NCBI GenBank assembly: GCA_031402435.1
Contig: JANNSJ010000039.1
Coordinates: 11,049-75,048, forward strand
Length of the DNA: 64,000 nt
Source: UBA11986 sp031402435
Lineage (GTDB): Bacteria; Bacteroidota; Ignavibacteria; UBA10030; UBA6906
Direction: 5' to 3'
Both the position numbers and the translations under genes were made by a program. The notes beneath the pieces are model-generated. The model was not told the origin of the DNA, ran no database searches, and was given only the letters and a program-made list of their open reading frames with translations. Below are positions 50,878 through 59,084 of this stretch, in pieces. Within the stretch, counting starts at the first letter, position 1. Every line of letters starts with the position of its first letter.

Positions 50878-53166
50878 ATGCTTCGACAAATCCTCCGGGC
50901 AAGTGCACTCCTTTGCATTCTCATGGCTGGTTGTTCATCCGAACAATCCACAAAAGATGTTTCTGGCGCTACTCTTTCACTCTCCAATGAACCTCCCGTT
51001 GTTCTTGCTTCAGACCTGAGCACTCTCGATACCACATCGAGCAACCTTCCTGATGATGAATTTGTCAAAAACGATTCACTGATTGCAGCAAAGCTCGATC
51101 AGGCAAGGCATCACTACGTCTCGGCAACATCTGCACAGGAAAAGGGTGACTCGGCGCGTTCCGCGTTGCAGTTTGAGGAAGCCATTGGAATCCTGAATGA
51201 GTTGAGCTACTTTGCCGATATCGAATCGAATCAGGACTTCAACGACCTGAGCAAGGCCGTCATCGAAGACTACGAACTCTACATTGCCAAAATCGACAGC
51301 CTCAGTCCGACAACTTCAATCTTTGCATTGCGTGAAAAGCTGAACCAGGTAACCGAGCTCAGCGATTCGACCGACACAACTGTGCCCGAGCGAACAATCC
51401 AGGGCACGACCGTTCCGCTTGTAGTAAACAAATTGGTGGAACAAAACATCCGGTTCTTCCAGAGCAAGGGACGTGAGCACATGGAGCGATGGCTGTATCG
51501 CTCGGGACTGTACTTCCCGATGATGAGACAGATCATGAAGGAAGAGGGAGTTCCGGAAGAGATCATGTACCTGTCAATGGTCGAGAGTGGCTTAAATCCA
51601 GTTGCGCGCTCATGGGCAAAGGCTGTGGGGCTGTGGCAGTTCATCAAAGGGACCGGGACGCTCTATGGTCTGTCCGGTAACTTCTGGTACGATGAACGAC
51701 GGGATTTCGAGAAGGCAACACGTGCTGCTGCGCGCCACCTGACGGATTTGCATGAAGAATTTGGTGATTGGTATCTCGCATTGGCCGCATATAATTCCGG
51801 TGCAGGCCGCATTTATCGTGGCATCAGACGCAGCGGCTCAACGGATTTCTGGGAGATGCGAAGACATTTGCCCCGTGAGACGCGCAACTACGTTCCGCAG
51901 TACATTGCCGTGACAATTATTGCAATGAATCCCTCTGAGTATGGCTTTCAAGGGATCGCACCTGCAGAACAGTTGTCATATGAATCTGTTCCTGTCGATG
52001 ATTGTGTTGACCTGTCGATTCTTGCAGAATGTGCCGGTGCAGACATCGAAACGTTGCGCGAACTGAATCCTGAACTCGTCCAATGGTGTACTCCTCCTGC
52101 TTCGCCAGGCTATTCTCTTCGGATTCCACAAGGAAGAGGAGAAATATTCAAAGAACGTTACGCAAAGATTCCTGAAGACCAGAAACGCAACTACGTTGTT
52201 CATGCAATCAGAAAGGGAGAGACAGCCTCTTCCGTTGCCAACCGATACGGCATTTCAAAAACAGCGCTGTTACAAGCGAACAATCTTTCAGCGAAAAAAC
52301 GATTGCCTATCGGCAGGCAACTTGTTGTTCCTGTTCCGCGAGACAATGGTGAACCCCAGCCACCCATGATTACGGCAGTAGATCGGGAATCACCACAGGG
52401 ACGCAACATTGACAAAAGCGACATCGGGAGAGAACGAATTGCAAAGGCGTTGGCGAAACACCGGGGTCCCAAATCGAACGGAGACATTGAAGATGAACCT
52501 ACAGTTCCCAAGAACCGGGAGAAGTTCGTCTACAAGATCAAGAAGGGTGATACCATCGGCCAGATTGCAGAGTGGTTCTCTGTGCGCGCAGCCGATCTCC
52601 GGAATTGGAACAACATATCATATCGCAAAAACATTATTGCCGGAACGAACCTGACGGTATGGTTGAAGAAGGGCGAAGCGAAACGTTTTAGCAGTATCAA
52701 CGACATGACGATGCAGGAAAAAGAGAAGACACTCAAACATTCTCCCGTTGCAGCACGCGCCGATGAGACCATTCAGGACGGAACGACAACATACAAAGTG
52801 AAGCAAGGAGACACGCTTGAGAAGGTCGCCAAGGCCAATGGTGTGAGTGTAAAGCAGTTGAAAACCTGGAACAAACTGCGATCAAGCACGATTGTTCTTG
52901 GTCAGGAGTTGTTCATCCACACTGACGCAGCGGCACTGTCACTGGCTCCAAAGAAGACTGACGGTGCGGGAATTGAGACACGATCGTCGAACAATGGGAA
53001 GACCATCGTCTACGTGGTAAAGAAGGGTGACACCCTATGGGATATTGCCAGGGAACATAACGTGACTGAGCTACAATTGAAGAAGTGGAATAAGTTAACA
53101 GGTAAGAAGATTCGGATTGGACAGGAACTTCTTATCCACAGAGACACCTTGACATCAAGCTCATAG
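50878..53166 (+). CDS. mltD: MltD-like lytic transglycosylase lipoprotein with four LysM repeats
   Basis: The 762-residue protein (ATG 50878 behind GGTGGGA) has a lipobox C-I-L-M-A-G-C. An N-terminal helical region leads to the SLT domain: P-E-E-I-M-Y-L-S-M-V-E-S-G with the catalytic glutamate, A-K-A-V-G-L-W-Q-F, and A-A-Y-N-S-G-A-G-R. It cleaves peptidoglycan glycan strands to anhydromuropeptides. Four LysM modules follow, starting with V-V-H-A-I-R-K-G-E-T, V-Y-K-I-K-K-G-D-T, T-Y-K-V-K-Q-G-D-T and V-Y-V-V-K-K-G-D-T; E. coli MltD has two. The linker between LysM 1 and 2 is charged. A terminator follows 50 bases after the stop. Confidence 0.93.
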   Translation: MLRQILRASALLCILMAGCSSEQSTKDVSGATLSLSNEPPVVLASDLSTLDTTSSNLPDDEFVKNDSLIAAKLDQARHHYVSATSAQEKGDSARSALQFEEAIGILNELSYFADIESNQDFNDLSKAVIEDYELYIAKIDSLSPTTSIFALREKLNQVTELSDSTDTTVPERTIQGTTVPLVVNKLVEQNIRFFQSKGREHMERWLYRSGLYFPMMRQIMKEEGVPEEIMYLSMVESGLNPVARSWAKAVGLWQFIKGTGTLYGLSGNFWYDERRDFEKATRAAARHLTDLHEEFGDWYLALAAYNSGAGRIYRGIRRSGSTDFWEMRRHLPRETRNYVPQYIAVTIIAMNPSEYGFQGIAPAEQLSYESVPVDDCVDLSILAECAGADIETLRELNPELVQWCTPPASPGYSLRIPQGRGEIFKERYAKIPEDQKRNYVVHAIRKGETASSVANRYGISKTALLQANNLSAKKRLPIGRQLVVPVPRDNGEPQPPMITAVDRESPQGRNIDKSDIGRERIAKALAKHRGPKSNGDIEDEPTVPKNREKFVYKIKKGDTIGQIAEWFSVRAADLRNWNNISYRKNIIAGTNLTVWLKKGEAKRFSSINDMTMQEKEKTLKHSPVAARADETIQDGTTTYKVKQGDTLEKVAKANGVSVKQLKTWNKLRSSTIVLGQELFIHTDAAALSLAPKKTDGAGIETRSSNNGKTIVYVVKKGDTLWDIAREHNVTELQLKKWNKLTGKKIRIGQELLIHRDTLTSSS

Positions 53167-53215
53167 GTGATAATCGATCTCGTGCCCGATACGATGCACG
53201 ATGTCGTCCCTTTTG

Positions 53216-53241
53216 CGCCCCGGTTGCGGTTGACCGGGGCG
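53216..53241 (+). terminator. Terminator after the transglycosylase gene
   Basis: CGCCCCGGT, eight-base loop, ACCGGGGCG: a perfect 9-bp G/C-rich stem followed by TTCGTATTT, a short interrupted U-tract. Confidence 0.75.
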
Positions 53242-53260
53242 TTCGTATTTCAATCCTGCC

Positions 53261-53291
53261 TTGACTTTCCCGCAAATTCCGAATATATTAG
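53261..53291 (+). promoter_or_regulatory. Predicted Bacteroidota-type promoter for the gene at 53341
   Basis: TTG (53261-53263), 20 bases, TATATTAG (53284-53291), 49 bases before the ATG. Confidence 0.55.
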
Positions 53292-53340
53292 ACAACCTAG
53301 TTCTCTTCTCACTCAGTAGTACGTATCGGCTTCCCTCGCC

Positions 53341-55497
53341 ATGCAATTGCGGTCGTCTTTTCTTTCGATTCTTTTTTCCCTCTCTGCGATGACGTTTCTT
53401 GGAGGAACAATCGCCGACGACAGGGGAGTTCAAGGAATTGAGAAAACCACGGATGACACAGACCAGATTTTTACAACCGTTGGCAATATTGGCCTCACGG
53501 TGACCAACTACGGGACAATTGGAAACCGGAACGCCTATTTCCGTGAGCGACGCCCATCCTGCGAATATCCTCGAGGAAGCCGTATCGAGCACCTTTACCA
53601 GGGAGGGTTGTGGGTGGGTGCGATATCGCGCAGTTCCGGACAAACACTCGTGAGCACTGGCGCGCATGATCGATTGTTCACTGGCACGCCTCAGATCCGC
53701 CCGGAATTTGCCTCGGATGCCGGAGCTGGTGTTCTGGAACGTTCTTCGCTGCAAGAGTCGCGCTTCTTTGATGAGAATGCGGTGAGTCACCAGGATTTTG
53801 TGTCTTGGTTTACGGATAGCTACAGACGCAACCCGACAACAGGCGATACAATTCCCGATCACAATCCATTGAATATTACAGTTCGACAAGAAAGTTATGC
53901 ATGGAACTTCCCGTTCGCCGAGTTCTTTGTGATACTCAATTACACAATCTACAATACAGGTGTCGACACACTGGATTCCGTGTATGTGGGATTCTGGAAT
54001 AATGGCGTGGTACGCAACACGAATACTGATTTCGTTCCACCGGGCACGACCGGTTATTTCGATCATGGCGCCAACGGCTACATGGATTCGCTTCGGTTAA
54101 TGTATACATTTGATTTCGATGGAATTCCCGGGGCACGCCCGGCGGACAGTTACGTTGGCATAAAGTTGCTGGGAATGAACCCCTTCCCCATAGGATCCAG
54201 ATTTCTTGACAGCATCCAGAGCCAGGTGCATTTCAATGCATGGAGATTCAGAAGTTCCAGTGGCGTTACCCAGTACTTCTCACCAACAGAGGATGGAGGT
54301 ACCGGACTTGCGAGTCGCTACGATCGATTAAGGTTCTCGCTCCAGAACGATCCGCCTCCGAATGACTATATTTCCCAACTCCGTACACGCGCTGATAACA
54401 CGACCACGATGCTCTCCGCAGGTGTGTTTCCGACACTCCGGCCGGGTGATTCACTCAATGTCGTATTTGGGGTTGTTTGTGCACGTAAATTCGGCACAGA
54501 CGCTGCGCGTTTTGATACTCCGACCCAGAGGAAGACTCTCTTGAATAATGTTGGCCTTTGCCAGCAGGCATACGATGGCGAGGATGTCAATGGAAATAAC
54601 ATCCTTGATCCAGGTGAAGATCTCAATGGCAACGGAAAGCTGGATCATTACCAATTGCCCCAGCCTCCCCGATCACCAAAGGTTCATGTTGAGGTGGGAA
54701 ACCAGACCGCTGCCATCTACTGGGACAAGTCGACATCCGAATTGTCTCTGGATCCGATTACTCACGCGCTCGACTTTGAAGGCTACCGTGTGTATCGGTC
54801 CAATGCCGGAGCGGATTTTACTTCTCCGGAAGACCTACTTCTCACGCTTTCCCTCGTCGGAGAGTTTGATAATCCCAATAACACCTTTGGCTACAATACC
54901 GGTTTCAGCCAGATCCTGCTGCCACAGCCGAAATTCTTTCCGCCCGACACAGTCGCATATTGGTACAGGTTTCCACCTCCGGGCAGTAACGTTCCCCATT
55001 TGAATGGCTGGCAGTACTTATACGGAATTGCCGCGTTCGACCGTGGTGATTCAGCATCCGGGATTGCATCACTTCAAAGCAAAACAGAAATTCTTCGCAT
55101 TGTCGCGGGTACACCCGCGACATCTGATGCAAACAAGCAGGTGGGTGTCTATCCCAATCCATACTATGTGAATGCGGTATGGGATGGAAGTGGGGAGCGG
55201 AACAGGAAAGTCTACTTCTACAATTTGCCGAACCATTGTGAGATTCGTATCTATACGCTGGCGGGTGATGTTGTTGCCGATATGCTGCATGACGGGTCAA
55301 CCTATGACGGATCAAATACCGCATGGTTCCAGCGTTTCGGTAACTCGGGTTCGAAGGCTCAATTTGCCGGGGGCGAACATGCTTGGGACCTGATTACCAA
55401 ATTCGATCAGGCTATTGCGAGCGGGTTGTATCTGTTTAGTGTAAAGGATAGCGATACAGGAGACATCAAAACCGGAAAGTTTGTCGTCATCAAATAA
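53341..55497 (+). CDS. Secreted protein with a variant T9SS-like C-terminal domain
   Basis: The 718-residue protein has a signal peptide (S-I-L-F-S-L-S-A-M-T-F-L-G-G). Near residue 90 it reads L-Y-Q-G-G-L-W-V-G, and the region to 400 is beta-rich with no family I can name. A calcium-binding-like D-V-N-G-N-N-I-L-D-P-G-E-D-L-N-G-N-G dockerin-type stretch is at about 418-435. A fibronectin-like segment follows. The last 110 residues start V-Y-P-N-P-Y-Y-V-N and continue R-I-Y-T-L-A-G-D-V-V and G-L-Y-L-F-S-V to a final F-V-V-I-K. This is the P-N-P-Y-Y variant of the sorting domain. It is probably cotranscribed with the next T9SS gene (99-base gap). Confidence 0.78.
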   Translation: MQLRSSFLSILFSLSAMTFLGGTIADDRGVQGIEKTTDDTDQIFTTVGNIGLTVTNYGTIGNRNAYFRERRPSCEYPRGSRIEHLYQGGLWVGAISRSSGQTLVSTGAHDRLFTGTPQIRPEFASDAGAGVLERSSLQESRFFDENAVSHQDFVSWFTDSYRRNPTTGDTIPDHNPLNITVRQESYAWNFPFAEFFVILNYTIYNTGVDTLDSVYVGFWNNGVVRNTNTDFVPPGTTGYFDHGANGYMDSLRLMYTFDFDGIPGARPADSYVGIKLLGMNPFPIGSRFLDSIQSQVHFNAWRFRSSSGVTQYFSPTEDGGTGLASRYDRLRFSLQNDPPPNDYISQLRTRADNTTTMLSAGVFPTLRPGDSLNVVFGVVCARKFGTDAARFDTPTQRKTLLNNVGLCQQAYDGEDVNGNNILDPGEDLNGNGKLDHYQLPQPPRSPKVHVEVGNQTAAIYWDKSTSELSLDPITHALDFEGYRVYRSNAGADFTSPEDLLLTLSLVGEFDNPNNTFGYNTGFSQILLPQPKFFPPDTVAYWYRFPPPGSNVPHLNGWQYLYGIAAFDRGDSASGIASLQSKTEILRIVAGTPATSDANKQVGVYPNPYYVNAVWDGSGERNRKVYFYNLPNHCEIRIYTLAGDVVADMLHDGSTYDGSNTAWFQRFGNSGSKAQFAGGEHAWDLITKFDQAIASGLYLFSVKDSDTGDIKTGKFVVIK

Positions 55498-55596
55498 CTC
55501 ATCCTGTAGCGCTCTCTTCTTGATGAAAAAGAGGGCTCAGGCGGTGAGTGGTGAGCAAGGTGTTCACAACATTCAACACATATTAAGGAGAGAGTC

Positions 55597-57810
55597 ATGA
55601 AGCGAACGTTACTATTTGTCGTGCTCATAGGATTGTGGGTTGTCGATGCATCGGCCCAATACCCGCGCGTCACGATTCGACAGATTCAGCAAGTGTCCGC
55701 AGAATCGTTGCTCGTGGCTGATGGACTGCAAAATAACAAGCCGGCTCGGTGGACGTTGCAAACTGCGCCGCTGTCAGCTCATACGCCTCGCGTTACCAAC
55801 GATACGATGATTATCACGGCGGTGTGTGTGGTCCCTGCCAAGGTGCTCACGTTCAATCAATCGGGATTTACTATGCTACTTGCCGACACTGGTTCGGCGT
55901 ATCCATGGGGAGGAATCTTTGCGCGTGTGAACAACGCTGTTGATACGAACCAGGCAATCACTGATGGTATTCTGAACGTTGCTCGCGGTGATATCATCCA
56001 GATCTATGGCTGGGTTGCAGAATTTCCCACAACCAATATGAACAGCCTCTCACAGTTTAACATTGTAGCGGGAAAACCGATTACCATCATTGGTAGCCAG
56101 ACTGTCCAGACGCCCGTTCGAAAAACAGTCGGGGATTTCTACAACGGCATTTTCTCTGGCGGAACAGTCAGGTACAGTACTGGAGAGCTCTATGAAGGCT
56201 TGTATGTGGAACTGGTGAATCTTCAGGTGAACTTCAGGGTGAACACGACGAGGGGAACATTCAGCGCCGTTGACCTTTCCGGAAATGAAATTACGATGTA
56301 CGATGCATCAAAGTTCTTCACATTGGGTCATGGTACAATCGTCGGCCCGCCGGACACAACATGGCAGCGCATCTACCCACAGGTCGGGACACTCATTGAT
56401 ACGCTCCGCGGATTTATTACAACTGTCTCGGGGAGTGAAAGCCCGCGTGGTTTCAGGATCGCCCCCGTCTATCGTAACGACTATGTCTCACGAGGGATCA
56501 GACTTCCCACCATCAGCCAACACCGCCGCAATCCTATCATTGTCCCATCTGATAGTGCCGGAAGGATTAGTGTGCGCGTAACCCGGCAGACGGCTGCCGT
56601 TACCCTGGTTGAGTTGTTTTACAGTATCAACAATGGAGCGTTCACGGCACTGCCGATGACCCTTAGCGACACAACGTACAAGGCAAACATCCCACAACAA
56701 GCGCAAAATACATTTGTGAAGTACTTCGTCAAGGCAACTGATTCGTTGAACAACACGATCATTCTCGCGAACTCTGCTTTGAGTGGGGCAGCAGCGGATA
56801 CGTCGAGGGGGTTGTTCTTTTATACAGTCTTGAACAGACCCCTCACAATTCAGGACGTGCAGACGACGCCGTTCAAGAACGGGAGAAGCGGATATCTCGG
56901 TGCCTCAGTTTCCCTCAACGGTATTGTTACGGGAGATACTGCCAACATCAAATTGGCTGCAGCCGGAGCGTTGCCTTACTATATGCAGATGACAAACCAG
57001 CCGTGGAGTGGCATCTGGTTCTATGACACTCTCAGTGCCTTGCGATTGCTGCGCAATGGCGATAGTGTTACAGTGACGGGGACGGTTGGGGAGCAATTTG
57101 ATGTTACAAGAATCCAGGCGATCACGACGCCTCCTGTTGTACACTCTACCAATAATACTATCCCCAGTCCTTTGGTTTTGACCACCGGGGCGTTTGGACC
57201 GAACGTTTCAAATGGAGCTGCTTCCGCAGAACCTTATGAAGGAATGCTCGTCAGGTTTAACAACGTCACAGTGACCGACGTTGCCCCGATATTCAGCGAT
57301 CCGACGGAGTTTGAAATTGATGACGGTTCAGGCCCGATTCTCATCAGGAGAGACGGCACAAATACATTCTCAAACGTTCCAGCAGACAGTATCCTCGGAC
57401 GTACAATCTTGAGAGTGGGGAACAGGATTTCCTATGTCCAAGGTATCATCTATTTTGCATTCAACCGCTACAAGATTGTTCCGAGAAGGAATACGGACTA
57501 CGGAACAGTAACTGGTGTGGAGATCGAACACGATCCTACGGTTCCGGCCGTGTATGCCTTGGATCAGAACTACCCGAACCCTTTTAACCCGACAACGGTC
57601 ATCGAATACAGTCTGCCGAATCAGAAACCAGTGACGCTGAAGATCTACAACGTCATCGGTCAGGAAGTCCGGACCCTTGTCAACCAGGTTCAGGCGGCAG
57701 GAAAATACAGAGTGAAGTTTGAAGGCGCATCCGTTGCCAGTGGTGTGTATTTCTACAAGTTGGAGGCGGGTGAGTTTTCGCAAGTGAAGAAAATGTTGCT
57801 CCTGAAGTAA
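55597..57810 (+). CDS. T9SS cargo protein of unknown function
   Basis: The 737-residue product (ATG 55597 behind AAGGAGAGAG) has a signal peptide ending V-D-A-S-A-Q. Two similar OB-like regions, around residues 60-160 and 440-520, contain V-C-V-V-P-A-K-V-L and G-D-I-I-Q-I-Y-G-W-V-A-E-F in the first, and G-D-S-V-T-V-T-G-T-V-G-E-Q in the second, resembling DUF5689/nuclease-associated OB folds. A third such unit may be at 540-640. The C-terminus is a standard sorting domain: N-Y-P-N-P-F-N-P, I-Y-N-V-I-G-Q-E-V, G-V-Y-F-Y-K-L and M-L-L-L-K. Substrate or ligand unknown. Confidence 0.8.
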   Translation: MKRTLLFVVLIGLWVVDASAQYPRVTIRQIQQVSAESLLVADGLQNNKPARWTLQTAPLSAHTPRVTNDTMIITAVCVVPAKVLTFNQSGFTMLLADTGSAYPWGGIFARVNNAVDTNQAITDGILNVARGDIIQIYGWVAEFPTTNMNSLSQFNIVAGKPITIIGSQTVQTPVRKTVGDFYNGIFSGGTVRYSTGELYEGLYVELVNLQVNFRVNTTRGTFSAVDLSGNEITMYDASKFFTLGHGTIVGPPDTTWQRIYPQVGTLIDTLRGFITTVSGSESPRGFRIAPVYRNDYVSRGIRLPTISQHRRNPIIVPSDSAGRISVRVTRQTAAVTLVELFYSINNGAFTALPMTLSDTTYKANIPQQAQNTFVKYFVKATDSLNNTIILANSALSGAAADTSRGLFFYTVLNRPLTIQDVQTTPFKNGRSGYLGASVSLNGIVTGDTANIKLAAAGALPYYMQMTNQPWSGIWFYDTLSALRLLRNGDSVTVTGTVGEQFDVTRIQAITTPPVVHSTNNTIPSPLVLTTGAFGPNVSNGAASAEPYEGMLVRFNNVTVTDVAPIFSDPTEFEIDDGSGPILIRRDGTNTFSNVPADSILGRTILRVGNRISYVQGIIYFAFNRYKIVPRRNTDYGTVTGVEIEHDPTVPAVYALDQNYPNPFNPTTVIEYSLPNQKPVTLKIYNVIGQEVRTLVNQVQAAGKYRVKFEGASVASGVYFYKLEAGEFSQVKKMLLLK

Positions 57811-57823
57811 CATCTTTTCGGTG

Positions 57824-57860
57824 CATGGATTGTTGGACCGCAGCATAACAACAATCCATG
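57824..57860. promoter_or_regulatory. Perfect 12-bp inverted repeat between two genes
   Basis: CATGGATTGTTG (57824-57835), 13-base loop, CAACAATCCATG (57849-57860). No T-run follows, so it is not a standard terminator. It lies 13 bases after the T9SS gene stop and 45 bases before the next start. An RNA processing stem or operator are both possible. Confidence 0.55.
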
Positions 57861-57904
57861 TATCTGGTTGTTCAATCTCTCACAGTCCTCATACTTTTCG
57901 TCCA

Positions 57905-58849
57905 GTGACCAGGAAGCTACTCCATATTGTCATACTGCTTGTTCTCCTTTCTGAATTGAGTTGTAAGGAGAACGTTGCGGACCGTCCGATCGTGAACCAG
58001 ACGCCCAGGACGTTTCTCTGGCTGTATCCCGACTCAACGCTGGGAATAGGAGTGAGCCGGCAGCGTATCAGGTGGTGGGGCGAAGATCCGGATGGCGTTG
58101 TGGCGGGGTATCTCTTCGCGTTTAAAGTGTTCCCCGTTCCGGTAACTGCCATTCCGAACCCGGACTCGTTACGATACACGTGGGTCACGTCAAACGACAC
58201 GTTGATCCTATTCCCTCTTGATACTCTGTTCAGAAAGTTCACGGTTGCAGTACGTGCAGTCGACAACTCGTTCCGGGGTTTGTCCAATCAGAGCATTGTT
58301 CGCATGCTGCCCGCACCGTTCTGGGATCGGAATGACAATGTAGTGTTTGATTCCACTGATGTTCTGCTGCCGGGACTATCAACCAGTGCCGATCCCGCTG
58401 GAGCGGTTCAGACGTTTCCCATCAGGAACTCTCCGCCGACCATCGCGATTGCCAACAACCCGTATGACGGATCGCGGGTGCTCAAGCAACCCGACACGAC
58501 GTTTACGGTTGCCACGTTCGCTTTCAAGGGCACCGACGTCGACGGCGATAACACCATGACGCGATACCGGATTGCTCTGAATGATACGGCTAGTCCAGCC
58601 AGTTGGTTGTCAATTCCGCTTCGCGACACGATTGTCACATTGGTTGTTCCAAGATCGCGCACTGATTCGTTGAATGCGATTGACTACGCGGATGTGTATG
58701 GCGGAAATTTCCTGGAGAACCGTTTGATTGGGCGTGTACCGGGATTGAAGATGGACGCTCTGAATAAATTTTATGTCCAGGTTCAGGATGTGGCCGGGGA
58801 GTTCAGCAACCTTGACTCCTTGACACACTTCTTTCTGAGGCGCTTGTGA
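57905..58849 (+). CDS. Lipoprotein, C-terminus probably cut by the sequence join
   Basis: GTG at 57905 gives a leader L-L-H-I-V-I-L-L-V-L-L followed by S-E-L-S-C, a weak lipobox; an open frame extends 28 codons upstream through the inverted repeat and is rejected. The visible 314 residues include D-G-V-V-A-G-Y-L-F-A-F near residue 55, V-A-V-R-A-V-D-N-S-F near residue 112 and F-Y-V-Q-V-Q-D-V-A-G-E-F-S-N near the end, a pattern of fibronectin-like modules. The stop TGA at 58847 coincides with the change of DNA type, and the last residues (F-F-L-R-R-L) look like the middle of a domain. The true end is probably missing. Confidence 0.6.
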   Translation: MTRKLLHIVILLVLLSELSCKENVADRPIVNQTPRTFLWLYPDSTLGIGVSRQRIRWWGEDPDGVVAGYLFAFKVFPVPVTAIPNPDSLRYTWVTSNDTLILFPLDTLFRKFTVAVRAVDNSFRGLSNQSIVRMLPAPFWDRNDNVVFDSTDVLLPGLSTSADPAGAVQTFPIRNSPPTIAIANNPYDGSRVLKQPDTTFTVATFAFKGTDVDGDNTMTRYRIALNDTASPASWLSIPLRDTIVTLVVPRSRTDSLNAIDYADVYGGNFLENRLIGRVPGLKMDALNKFYVQVQDVAGEFSNLDSLTHFFLRRL

Positions 58850-58855
58850 CGATGG
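58834..58855. other. Abrupt junction between two DNA types (likely chimera)
   Basis: To the left is Ignavibacteria-type sequence, to the right alphaproteobacterial-type sequence. The left gene ends at 58849 and the right gene has only its last 60 codons. The exact point is uncertain because the residues encoded just before 58849 in the right-hand frame (E-A-L-V-T-M-D-D) also suit a solute-binding protein. No repeat, tRNA, integrase or transposase marks the boundary. Confidence 0.8.
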
Positions 58856-59028
58856 ACGACAAAAAGCGCGAGGTCGCCATAGTCAAGGCAGCCGAGATGG
58901 TGATGGACGATGTCGGGCTGATTCCATTGCACTACGAGGTGTCAACCTGGGCCGCCGTCAAGAGTCTCAAATACACCGCCCGTACGGATCAATACACGCT
59001 GGCAATGAGTCTGAAGCCGTCAAAATAG
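58849..59028 (+). pseudogene. C-terminal fragment of a peptide ABC transporter solute-binding protein (family 5)
   Basis: About 59 residues remain: T-M-D-D-K-K-R-E-V then V-M-D-D-V-G-L-I-P-L-H-Y-E-V and W-A-A-V-K-S-L-K-Y, ending Y-T-L-A-M-S-L-K-P-S-K. D-x-G-x-I-P-L and W-A-x-x-x-x-L-x-Y match the last segment of DppA/OppA-type periplasmic binding proteins. There is no start codon, signal peptide or ligand-binding lobe. It precedes the permease gene, the normal order of dpp operons, so it is the remainder of the first gene of that operon, cut by the join. Confidence 0.85.
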
Positions 59029-59084
59029 CACATAAAAATTGACCGGTATCGCGACGCGTCGCGGTGTCGGTCTCGCGCCCCCGC

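Noticed and set aside
53161..54066. 301-codon open frame on the minus strand
   Set aside because: It covers the terminator, promoter and 5' part of the gene at 53341 and has no recognisable protein pattern.
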